Origin: an uncultured Phascolarctobacterium sp.
GTDB lineage: Bacteria > Bacillota > Negativicutes > Acidaminococcales > Acidaminococcaceae
Length of the DNA: 64,000 nucleotides
Assembly: GCF_934190775.1 (NCBI RefSeq)
Contig: NZ_CAKPTG010000013.1
Location: 1-64,000, forward strand
Direction of reading: 5' to 3'
Shown here: positions 8,452 to 18,200 of the stretch, one piece after another
Position numbering within the stretch: position 1 is the stretch's first letter
How the letters are laid out: the number at the start of each line of letters is the position of its first letter
Translations under genes and position numbers: made by a program
The notes under the pieces: model-generated
What the model was told of the DNA's origin: nothing
The model's database searches: none
What the model saw: only the letters and a program-made list of their open reading frames with translations

Positions 8452-9342
8452 ATGCAAAACACTCGCTACATAGGTCACCTTGCTGCCCTCATTACGATTG
8501 TTACCTGGGGCACAACCTTTATTTCTACCAAGGTTTTACTTACCGGCTTTCAGCCGCTGGAAATCCTTTTTTTCCGCTTTATCATGGCTTTTTCTGCCCT
8601 TTGGCTGGCCTATCCCAAAATGCTGAAAACAGATAAAAAGCAGGAGCCTGTTTTTATGGCCGCAGGTCTCTGCGGCATCTGCCTCTACTACCTTTTGGAA
8701 AACATCGCCCTGACCTATACGCAAGCCTCTAATGTCGGCGTAATCGGCAGTACCGCGCCTTTCTTTACTGCGCTGCTGGCGCATTATTTTATGCGTTCTG
8801 CCGGCAGCTTAAGCAAGCAGTTCATCATCGGCTTTTTCATCGTAATGATCGGTATAGGCTGCATCAGCTTCAACGGCGCAGCCATGCAGTTCAATCCGCT
8901 GGGTGATTTGCTGGCGATTTCGGCTGCCGTCGTGTGGGCATTTTATGCGCTGCTGACGAAAAAAATCAGCAGCTACGGTTATCCGGTTGTCCTCGCCACT
9001 CGCAGAACCTTTTTCTATGGCATTCTCTTTATGCTGCCAGCGCTCGGTTTTCTGGATTTTGAACTGAACCTGGCGCGCTTCGCCAATACTACCTATCTTT
9101 TCAACATTATCTTTCTGGGACTAGGCGCTTCTGCCCTCTGCTTTGTCACCTGGAATCTGGCAGTAAAGGAGCTGGGCGCAGTCAAGGCCAGCGTTTATAT
9201 TTATATGGTTCCCGTTATCACCGTCATTACCTCGGCGATTATCCTGCAGGAAAAAATTACGCTGCTGGTAGCACTTGGCACCATCCTGACAATGACCGGT
9301 CTGTTTATCTCGGAATACAGGCCGAAGAAAAAAATAAAGTAG
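8452..9342 (+). CDS. EamA/DMT-family transporter
   Basis: A 296-aa integral membrane protein with about ten hydrophobic segments arranged as two EamA repeats, the drug/metabolite transporter architecture. It opens with the characteristic TWGTTF segment in the first helix and has a second-repeat motif including AVVWAFYALLTKK. Members export amino acids, metabolites or drugs; the substrate cannot be assigned. It follows the hydrogenase terminator and precedes the MmgE/PrpD gene by about 75 bp on the same strand, so it may be co-transcribed with the latter. Confidence 0.85.
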   Translation: MQNTRYIGHLAALITIVTWGTTFISTKVLLTGFQPLEILFFRFIMAFSALWLAYPKMLKTDKKQEPVFMAAGLCGICLYYLLENIALTYTQASNVGVIGSTAPFFTALLAHYFMRSAGSLSKQFIIGFFIVMIGIGCISFNGAAMQFNPLGDLLAISAAVVWAFYALLTKKISSYGYPVVLATRRTFFYGILFMLPALGFLDFELNLARFANTTYLFNIIFLGLGASALCFVTWNLAVKELGAVKASVYIYMVPVITVITSAIILQEKITLLVALGTILTMTGLFISEYRPKKKIK

Positions 9343-9359
9343 GAAGGCAGGTATTCACG

Positions 9360-9428
9360 ATGCGTCCAGCGAATACCATGGCAATAGTTAAAATTAAAGC
9401 AAAGGCAGGTATTTACAATGACAACTAA
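9360..9428 (+). CDS. Possible 22-residue upstream ORF before the MmgE/PrpD gene
   Basis: ATG 9360 follows GAAGGCAGGTATT, nearly the same string that precedes the real start of the next gene (AAAGGCAGGTATT before ATG 9418). The frame runs 22 codons and its stop falls inside the downstream gene start. It is either a translated upstream peptide or the remnant of a small duplication of the translation start region. There is no other evidence for expression. Confidence 0.25.
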   Translation: MRPANTMAIVKIKAKAGIYNDN

Positions 9429-10788
9429 AGCATTAGCAAAATTTACCGCAGAATTGTGCTACGAAAAGCTTTCTGCCCATAGTATCGAGATGGCTAAAAA
9501 ATGTCTGCTCGACTGGCTGGGAATAGCTATCCGCGGTTCACAGGAAAAGCCGGTGCGTATTATCCATGACGTTATCCTGCAGGGGGATGCCCCACAGGCG
9601 AATATTTTCGGCAGCCTTCCTGCCAAAAAGGCCAGCGCTCTGAACGCCGCCTTTATCAACAGTGCTGCTTCCCACAGTCTGGACTTCGATGATCTGCATA
9701 ACCCGTCGATTATTCACCCGGCTTGCGTCGTTGTTTCACCGGCACTGGCTGTCTGCGAGGCAGAGCACAAAAGCGGCAAGCAGCTGATTGCTGCCATCTG
9801 CGCCGGCTACGAGGCCAGCGGCCGCGTAGGCGAAGCAGTAATCCCGGAATCCTACTTCTTCTGGCATACTACCGGTACCGCAGGCACCATCGCCGCCGGT
9901 GCTGCTGCCGCCAATGCCCTTGGACTTGACGCGCAACAGACACTTATGTGCTACGGCAGCGCCGGTACCCAAGCTGCAGGCTTGTGGGAGTTTTTAAAAG
10001 AGGGTGCCATGAGCAAGCCGCTGCACACAGGCAAGGCTTCCTACAGCGGTGTCCTCAGCGCTTATCTGTCTCAGAAGAGCTTTACTGCCGCCAGTGAGAT
10101 TTTGGAAGGCGAAAAGGGCTTCTGCCGTGCCATGGTCAAAGAACCGCATTTTGAAAAACTTACCGAAAACATGAGCACTGATAAGCTGAAAATCGACATC
10201 AACTCCTTCAAGCCCTACGCCTGCTGCAAGCATGCTCACGCCGCTCTTTACGCCATTCAGGAGCTGCGTAAGGCTCATTCTCTGCAGCCTGAAGACATCG
10301 CTGAAATTAAGCTTTACGTCAACGATATTACGAACTATCTGATCAATAATCCGCAGCCGCAAACTCCCTACGGCGGCAAATTCAGTATTCAATATTGCTC
10401 CGCTGCCATGCTGAAGTTCGGCGAGGTCGGCATTGCGCAGTTCAGCGAGGAATGTATCCATAACAAAGAGCTTACGGATTTAATGCAGCGCATCGAGGTT
10501 ATCCGTGATGAGGCTATGGAACAGCTGCACACAGAAGATGCTTCCAAGCTGGCTTCCAAGGTAGCAATCCAGCTGCAAAACGGACAAACACTGACAATGC
10601 AGGTTGATTATCCTAAGGGAGATCCGGAAAACCCTCTGACCTGGGAGGAGCTATGCGCTAAATTTATGAGCCTTGCCGTACCTGTTTATGGTGAAGCCAA
10701 GGCATTGCGTTTACAACATTGGGTGGCAAGCCTAGAGCAATGCAGTGACGTTGCCCAAGCGCTGGACGCCTGTCTAAAGGACGTATAA
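9418..10788 (+). CDS. MmgE/PrpD family protein (2-methylcitrate dehydratase-like)
   Basis: A 456-aa cytosolic protein of the MmgE/PrpD fold, a family that includes 2-methylcitrate dehydratase, cis-aconitate decarboxylase and related lyases acting on small polycarboxylates. Conserved segments include SLDFDDLH near residue 87, HPACVV, GYEASGRVG, the W-H-T-T-GT-GT block, and KPYACCKHAHA in the second half. Propionate-cycle partners (PrpB, PrpC) are absent, so a methylcitrate role is not supported by context. The start is chosen from the AAAGGCAGG site upstream of ATG 9418. A strong terminator follows. Confidence 0.85.
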   Translation: MTTKALAKFTAELCYEKLSAHSIEMAKKCLLDWLGIAIRGSQEKPVRIIHDVILQGDAPQANIFGSLPAKKASALNAAFINSAASHSLDFDDLHNPSIIHPACVVVSPALAVCEAEHKSGKQLIAAICAGYEASGRVGEAVIPESYFFWHTTGTAGTIAAGAAAANALGLDAQQTLMCYGSAGTQAAGLWEFLKEGAMSKPLHTGKASYSGVLSAYLSQKSFTAASEILEGEKGFCRAMVKEPHFEKLTENMSTDKLKIDINSFKPYACCKHAHAALYAIQELRKAHSLQPEDIAEIKLYVNDITNYLINNPQPQTPYGGKFSIQYCSAAMLKFGEVGIAQFSEECIHNKELTDLMQRIEVIRDEAMEQLHTEDASKLASKVAIQLQNGQTLTMQVDYPKGDPENPLTWEELCAKFMSLAVPVYGEAKALRLQHWVASLEQCSDVAQALDACLKDV

Positions 10789-10831
10789 AGTATGCTGATG
10801 CATTACGTATTCCAATAGCATTTCTTACTGC

Positions 10832-10864
10832 AAAAGGCGTTCTCCCCTGCGGGAGAACGCCTTT
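10832..10864. terminator. Bidirectional terminator, copy 1
   Basis: Perfect arms AAAGGCGTTCTCCC and GGGAGAACGCCTTT around a CTGC loop. It serves the converging MmgE/PrpD gene and the Rpn remnant. A copy differing by one loop base lies at 12162-12194. Confidence 0.85.
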
Positions 10865-10879
10865 ACTTACAGCAACTTA

Positions 10880-11098
10880 TTAAATTTGTTCAGCCTTAAT
10901 CTTTTCAACCTGCTCAACGGAAAATGAAGTAGCCTTAGCAATATCCTCTACAGATAATCCCATACTTAAAAGACGCTTTGCGGTTGCAGTCTTTTCTTCT
11001 GCCTTGCCTTCGGCGAGACCTTCTGCTTTGCCTTCGGCATGTGCTTCGTCACGCAGGTCTTTCATACGCATTTCGTAAGTCATATAGGAATCCCTCAC
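10880..11098 (-). pseudogene. Duplicated 3' fragment of an Rpn-family nuclease gene
   Basis: An open frame of 72 codons (GTG 11098) that repeats the C-terminal end of the upstream Rpn gene: VRDAYMTYEMRIKD there, MRDSYMTYEMRMKD here, followed by a Lys/Glu/Ala/Gly-rich stretch and the closing GLSVEDIAKATSFSVEQVEKIKAE-type segment. The join, a shared GAAAGTGAGGGA string, shows a tandem duplication of about 215 bp. It lacks the nuclease domain and is unlikely to work alone. Confidence 0.75.
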
Positions 11099-11105
11099 TT
11101 TCTTA

Positions 11106-11926
11106 TCATTCTAATTCAGCCTTAATCTTTTCAACCTGCTCAACAGAAAGCGAAGTACCTTTAGCGACATCTTGCACAGATAAGCCCATGCCTAAAAAGC
11201 GCTTGGCAGTAGCAAGTTTTTCTTCAGCTCTACCTTTAGCTTCACCTTCGGCAAGAGTATCCTTTATACGCATTTCGTAAGTCATATAGGCATCCCTCAC
11301 TTTCTTGTCATTTTTAATTTCTACAATCGTGTCAGCAACCTCACGTGTAAAATTACTGTTAATAGTATTGCTGTTTATGTAGTCAAACAGACTTTGAATG
11401 TCCGGTGACACATCACCTTTGGTTCCCAAGGTATTGAGAAACATAATAACTGCTTCATCTGCCAATTCAATATTCATGTTTTCCAGACAACGCTTCTTAA
11501 AGGTATAAATACGCTGAGAATCCTGAAAAAAATCAAACAGACAGAAGAAAATTATATACGTAGGAGATAATTCGTCATAATCCTGACCTTTTTGCAGCAT
11601 ATCCGTATCAAGCATAGCTTGATAGTAGCGAGTACGCTTAGGCAACAGAAATTTTCCTGTAGCACGATTAACAGGATTCTTTACCTGCATTTCCAAATTG
11701 TAATGAGTATTGGCAGCATCTGCAATTCTAACATCCAAACGAATACCATGGCTGTCGGGATAAACATCAAGTGTCTGTTCTGCTTCAAGATAGGTGATAT
11801 CTGCAATTTTTGTGTGTAAAAGCTCTTCCAGAATATGCTTGCAGATCGCTTTCTGAGCATAACGTGCTTGAAGAGAAAATCGTTGGAAAGAGTGAGCTTG
11901 TCAAGATTAGATACTTGGTTTTGCAT
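11106..11926 (-). pseudogene. Rpn/PD-(D/E)XK nuclease family protein, frameshifted
   Basis: The reading frame starts at ATG 11926 (GAGGAAAC upstream; LSNDFLFKHVM, the usual opening of this family) and continues for about 23 codons. It must then change frame near 11855 to read AICKHILEELLH, EAEQTLDVYPD and on through MDVRIADAANTHYNLEMQVKN (conserved nuclease motif with D and E-x-Q) to the stop at 11106. Adding one base would restore a protein of about 273 aa. Rpn proteins are recombination-promoting nucleases related to transposases. The C-terminus ends in a charged GEAKGRAEEK-like stretch and a small helix-turn-helix-like tail. Either it is inactivated or the sequence has an error. Confidence 0.8.
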
Positions 11927-11985
11927 ATGTTTCCTCTTTTGATTATAGCATAAAATAAGGCAAAAATATATAAGCAGCCAGATGT

Positions 11986-12073
11986 AAAAAGGCGCTTGCC
12001 GAAAGCTCGACAAGCGCCACTGATCCGCATGACCAGGCATAAGCTCCGCAAGAATGCGGCTACCTATGCAACT
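11986..12073 (-). ncRNA. Candidate small structured RNA of about 88 nt
   Basis: A promoter at 12080-12108 would start transcription near 12073, and a strong intrinsic terminator ends at 11986. The short transcript can fold into three stems. The first has arms GCATA/TATGC with inner CCGCA/TGCGG. The second pairs CTGGTC with GATCAG around ATGCG. The third is the terminator, GGCGCTTG/CAAGCGCC followed by TTTTT. A separate TATAAT just before the Rpn gene argues that this is an independent RNA rather than only a leader. I do not recognise the family. Confidence 0.5.
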
Positions 12074-12079
12074 AAGGTA

Positions 12080-12108
12080 ATTATAGCACATAAGCTCTTG
12101 GAAAACAA
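12080..12108 (-). promoter_or_regulatory. Promoter of the candidate small RNA
   Basis: On the minus strand, TTGTTT at 12103-12108, a 17-bp spacer and a perfect TATAAT at 12080-12085. Confidence 0.6.
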
Positions 12109-12161
12109 TAGTTCGTCAAAGAAAAAATCATATTGTATTCAGTGATATATTCCCTACGACA

Positions 12162-12194
12162 AAAGGCGTTCTCCCCTGTGGGAGAACGCCTTTA
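12162..12194. terminator. Terminator after the large adhesin gene, copy 2
   Basis: The same 14-bp-arm hairpin as at 10832-10864, with loop CTGT instead of CTGC. It lies about 40 bp beyond the stop of the 2529-aa adhesin gene on the minus strand. Confidence 0.85.
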
Positions 12195-12233
12195 CTGTTT
12201 ACAGAACCTTATTCACTTGTCATTTGCTGCTTA

Positions 12234-15200
12234 TTATTTCAGCTTGTTGCCGTAGTGGTCACGCTCGCCTTTGGTTGCATTAACGCGTACACGCTCAATC
12301 TTGTTGCGGTCACCGTCTTCGCCGCTGATGCGGTCTACACGGATGCGTCCCAGCTCAGGCTCAAACTCTTTGATGATTCTTTCTTCCAGAGCTGCGCCGT
12401 TTTCAATTGCACGGTAAAGCATGCTAGCAAATTCATAACGAGTCATCAGACGGTCGCCGCCAAAGTTGCCATCAGGATAGCCTTCGATGATACCATTGCC
12501 AGCCAGCTTAGCGATGTATTCATATGCCCAATGGTTAGCCGGGATATCCGGGAAGAGCTTGGTCTTGCTTTCATCCAGCATACCAAATGCTTTTTCCATT
12601 CTAGCCATCTTAGCGCCCATTTCTGCCAATTGACCGCGCAGGTCGATAACCTCACGCGCCAGAGCAGTACGGCTGTTGCTTACATGGTTGGTGCGATCCA
12701 GGGAGAAGGAGATGCCTGCATTAACCATATTTTCACCGTTGCCTACAGTACCGCCAACGCTGAACATTACCTTTTCATCAGGACGGTAGTAAGCGCCGAT
12801 TGCTGCTGCATTTTGGCCTGCATAGTTACCATAGCCTGCAGAGAAGGTCAGCTTGTCGTCCGGATCAAAGTCCATCGGATGCAGTGCTGCCAGAGCTGCT
12901 GCGCCTGCGCCAACCTTGTTCACGCGGCTGCTCAATTGACCGATGCGGTTGCTGTTGCTGATAACCTGGTTTTCAACACCATCAATGCGGTTGTTGATCT
13001 TAGTTTCGGTATCAAACAGCTGACCACCGTTGATAGCGTCCTTGGAATCCTTTTCTACCTTACCGTTTGCTACGTTCGTAATAGTAGTGTAGGTATCCCC
13101 TTCCTTATTCAGGGTAATCTGAGTCTTGTTAACGCTGCCATCTTCCTTGCGGTCGTACTGTACAGTGCCGCTCATTGCCTGCTGCAGCTGAGCTTCGGTT
13201 GCAGCCTTGCCGGAATCCTTATATTGGTCAGTATTGGTTGCATCCCATTTCTTGTTACTCAGGTTATTAACAGTATTATTTTCAATGCTTACGCCGCCGA
13301 TGTTAGCTTTGTCTGCAGTTACGCTTTCAACAGTGATATCCTTGTTCAAAGCCACATTGTAGTTTTTGCTGCCGTCAGGATTAGTTTCCGGAGTTACAGT
13401 AATGTTAGCGCCCTGGGTTACAGTGGTGTGTTTAGCTGCAGTTGCTGCTACATCCTTCAATGCCTGGTCAAGCTTGCCGATGGAAACAGTAGTGTTTTCG
13501 CCATTAGTAACGTAATTACCCTTGGTTCCTGCACCGCCTTCTACGTAGTTCAGGTCGCCAACCTTGTTGTCCAGCTTCTGGTTCAGATTGTTTACAGCAT
13601 CAACAACGGTAGTAGCACCATTCGGGTTCTTCAGATCGTTGTTAATGTTAGTAACGTTACCTACATCACTTGCTTTAGCAACATCGGTAATGGTAACGGT
13701 ATTAATCTTCGTACCATTCTTATCAACAACGTCCATATTAACCTTGTTGTCAGCACCTACACCATATTCACCCGGTCTGATATGAGTATCAGTATTGCCT
13801 GCTTGAACCGCTGCATTCATCTGACCTACGTTTACTGCATCGTTATTATCCGTACCTGCGGTTACATTGTGGATTTGGCCATTGTTGCCGAAGGTTACAT
13901 TATTATTGATAGTAACGTTGCCACCGGAGAAGCTGATGCTGCCACCGCCTACGCCGTTAATAGCTTCCATGCCCTTCAGAGTAGTATTCAAAGACAGACC
14001 ATCTTGGTTAACTACCAGGTTTTCCTCACCATCTTTCAGCTTAACGCTAACAACTTTGTTATCAATCTTGATGCCATCGCCTGCAGTCAATGCTGCGTCT
14101 GCAATCTGGTTCTTCACATACGCTACGTTGGTTACAGAATCGTCCCTGCGTGCATCAACGTTAGTTACGTATGCATTGTTGGTAGTTACGCTGGTCAGGC
14201 CGGTCAGCTCTTTGTTCAGCTTAACAACCAAATTGCCACCTTCACCAACAACGCCGATATTACCGTCAACAAATTCTGCACCAGTAGCAGCATTGCCTTT
14301 GATAGTCAGGGTTTCGTTCAGCTTCTTGCCAATGGTATCGCCGCTGTCGCCTTGGAACTTCAGGCCATCATCCAAGGTTGCAACCTCGTGCTTAACGCCA
14401 TTGTTTTCATAAATAACACGAGTCATGGTTGTACCATCAAGGCCCGGTTTGCCAGGAGCAGTCCAGATATCGGTTTTGCCATCTTTGCCGTTCAGGCCAA
14501 TGTGGCCTTCTGCGCCATTAATGCCATCAACTCCGTCTTTACCATAAATGCTTACAGCATCCTTGCCATCCTTGCCCTTAATGGAGATGCCATCCTTGCC
14601 ATCAATAGCTACGCCAGACATGCCGTCTGCACCATTAACACCAATGTGACCATCCTTGCCGTCCTTACCAACGCTCAGATTGTTGCTCAGGCCGATTACC
14701 AGAGCACCATCTTTAACAGTAGAGGTAATACCATCTTCGCCCTTAACCTGAATGGTGTTATCCAGCTTTTTGGTCAGTTTAGTGCCGTTGTCATCAGCCA
14801 AACCGAAGGTCTTGTTGCTGATATCAGTATTGATGTTGTTTTGTACCTCCTTCAGCTGATCTTCAGTTGCTGCTCTGCCGGATTCAATTTTGCTTGCATC
14901 CCATTTAGTGTTAGTCAAACCGGTGATGTAATTGCCTTTACCCGGATTAGCACCGCCACCATTTTGTACACCAATGACAGTACCGCCTACGGTGATATTT
15001 TTGTCAAAGTCTACGGTTACAGTAGTTGTATCGGTTGTCTCATTCTTATCAACCTTTAAGCCGTTAGCACCAACAAATTCTACTGTATGACCATTCTTAA
15101 TTGCACTTGCTGCACCTTCGCCTGCCTTCAGGTTCCAGCCGCTGTTAGCAATTTGCTGTTGAACATACTCTACGTTGGTTACAGATTCATTCTTGCTTGC

Positions 15201-18200
15201 ATCAACGTTAGTTACATATGCATTGTTGGTGGTTACACTGTTCAAGCCTGTCAGGTCTTTGCCTAACTTAACAACTACGTTTTTACCAGTGTTGCTTACA
15301 ACAATGTTGTCTTCGCCTGCAAAGTCTACGGTATCTCCAGGTTTTACATTGGTTGCAGTACCGCCGTTAGTAGAAACGTTCCAGCCTTTATTTGCTACGT
15401 CATTAACCTTCTTCAGCTGTGCTACATTGACAGCGTCAGTATCAGCACTACCTGCTGCTACGTTGGTAATCTGACGGGTTTCGCCATTACCGCCTACAGA
15501 CACAGCACCCTTGGTAGCCTGCCAGATTGCATCCGTCTTACCATCAGCACCAAAGCCCGATACGCCTGCAGCTGTGCTTGCTACGCTGCTTACGCCAAGT
15601 GCAACGCCGCCCTCTACGCTTACGCCTGCACCATTACCGATGGCAACGGCATTGTCGGCAGTCACGCTGTTGCCATTACCCAAGGAAATAACATTTTCAT
15701 GGTTTTCCAGTGTTTGGTTGTTGCCCATTACAATGGAAGCAGATACGTTGGTAACAGTATTCTTATTGCCTGCAACCAATACATCGGAGGTAGTATTATT
15801 GCCTTTGATAGTGTTGCCATAGCCAATAACAGATGTAGAGGTCTGCTTGGAAATGGTGTTGGCACCGCCGATTACCGCTACAGCACCGCTGTCCTTCTTC
15901 GCGAGGGCACTATAGTCGCCCTTGCCAATATTGTATGCTTCTCCAATACCTATATTCATATCCTTGTAGGCATCAGTAACCTTATTGCCGGAACCCTGAA
16001 TAGTTACGCCATTAGATGCCTCAATGGTGTTTGCAGAGCCCATAACATTATTGGCCACACCGGAATAAACCTTACCATTGTTATTATCTACAGTATTCTT
16101 GGAGCCGACAACAGTTGCAGCAGCACCCTGAACATTTAATTCTTTCTTAATACCCATGACGTTTACTTTGTAAGTAGTTCCGTCACTATTAATTACGGAA
16201 TCAGTACCTACAACAGTAGTATACAAGCTGCCAGATTGTGTATTGTATCCTACCAAGGTTGTGCCTTCACGACCGCTGATAGCGCCAGAACCTAACGAAG
16301 TTCCTTTATAGCCAGCATGGGCACTATTACCAAAAGCAACACCGCCAATACCATTGCTGCCAGCAACAACACTTGCACCATCACCGATAGCAACAGAATT
16401 ATCAACTGCAGATGTACCTTTGCCAAGAGCAATGGAGTTATTACCTACGGTACCGGAGTTAGTTGTATGCAAGGATTTGTTTTTGTCATTATCAACATAA
16501 ACAACTGCTACATTGTCTGTTTTTGCGTAACCGTTCAAATCAACGTTAACTTTGTACTCTTTACCGCCGTACGCATTAGTAGTTTCTTCAACCGTAGTGT
16601 TTTTACCATTAACTAAGGTAGTATGTTTGCCAGCTTCTTTACTTACTTCCTGCAATTGGCCAAGGTTTACTGCATCGGTGAGTTCCGTACCTTTTGCTAC
16701 GTTTTGGATTCTGCCATCCTTATTGAATATAGCATTATTGACAGTTACATTATCACCTGCAAGATTGATTATACCACCTGTACCAGTGATGGATTCCATT
16801 CCAGTCAGCTGCTTCTTCATGGTAAGACCATTTTCATCAACTACCAGGTTTTCTTCGCCCTCTGTCAGCTCAACGTTAATTTTCTTATCGGTGATGGAAA
16901 TACCTTTGCCTGCGCTCAAGGTTACGCCTGCAATCTGGTTCTTCACATACTCTACGTTGGTTACAGATTCATTCTTGCTTGCATCAACGTTAGTTACATA
17001 TGCATTGTTAGTTGTTACGCTGGTCAAATCCTTCAGTTCTTTGTTCAGCGCTACCTTTACATTAGTACCCTCATTGCTTACTTTGATGTTGTCATCAGCA
17101 CCGCTGAAGTCTACAATTGCACCAGGTTCTACCTTGGTATTGTTAGTGCCGTTAGTAGTAACGTTCCAGCCTTTATTTGCTACGTTACTTACTTCCTGCA
17201 ATTGGCCTTCAGTTGCAGCTCTATTTTCAACAATATTGCTGCTATCCCATCTGGTGTTATCCAAGCCGGTGATGTAGTTGCCTTCGTTGTCAAGAGTACC
17301 ATTTTTTTGCTTACCGATATCGATGCCATTGGCACCATCTACACCGTTTACAGTAATTTTTTCGCCAAAGCCTATAGTTATTTCAGCACCTGTATAATTG
17401 CCATCTGCGTCAGGAAGAGCTTCCTGACTAATTACTAAGCCGTTGCCATCTGTCACGAAGTTTACCTCGCCACCATTTTTAATTTTAGAGGAACCGTTCT
17501 TGTCGTGCTCTGCAGACACATTCCAGCCGCTGTTAGCAATCTGCTTATTCACATAATCTACGTTGGTTACAGAATTGCCATTGTATTCGTCAACCTTCTC
17601 CACATATGCATTAGTTGCATTAACAGTAGTAGATGTTACGCTGGTCAAATCCTTCAGCTCTTTGTTCAAATTAACGGTAATTTCACCTTCAGCATCAGAT
17701 TTAACATCAATATTAGTATCGCCTTTGAAGTTTACCTTATCACCTTTAGGCACAACATCAGTGCCATTAGCCTGAGCGGTCCAGCTTTTATCGCCGCTTT
17801 GAATACCACTGAGGTCAATTGTCACATTCTCGGTAGTTTTGCCATAAGCATCAGTTTTTGTCAAAGTCAGCTCTTTCTTGTCTTTGTCATAGGTGCCGCC
17901 GGTAACACTGTAGTCTTGCAGCGTACCCTTCATTTCAACATTGGTACCATTTATAGTTGACAGTTCAATCTTGCCATCGTTACGAATTGTACCACCCGTT
18001 ACGGCTACATTTTTGATATTAGTAATTTCACTAGTATTACTTGTTACCCTGCCGTCAATACCGATAACAGTAGTGTTCAAGTTATCTAATGCAGTCTTGC
18101 TGGCAACGTCGTTAATAATCAATTTCTTGCCATCAATATCCTTATCATTACCATCAACATACGTCATGGTTACATTGCCTTTTTCGTCAACTTTGTACTG

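Noticed and set aside
10880..11926. An insertion sequence with transposase
   Set aside because: The Rpn family is only distantly related to transposases; there are no terminal inverted repeats, and the flanking repeats are terminators.
12255..15059. A 934-codon open frame on the plus strand
   Set aside because: It is antisense to the low-complexity repeats of the large adhesin, which lacks stops in the opposite frame; no ribosome site or recognisable domain.
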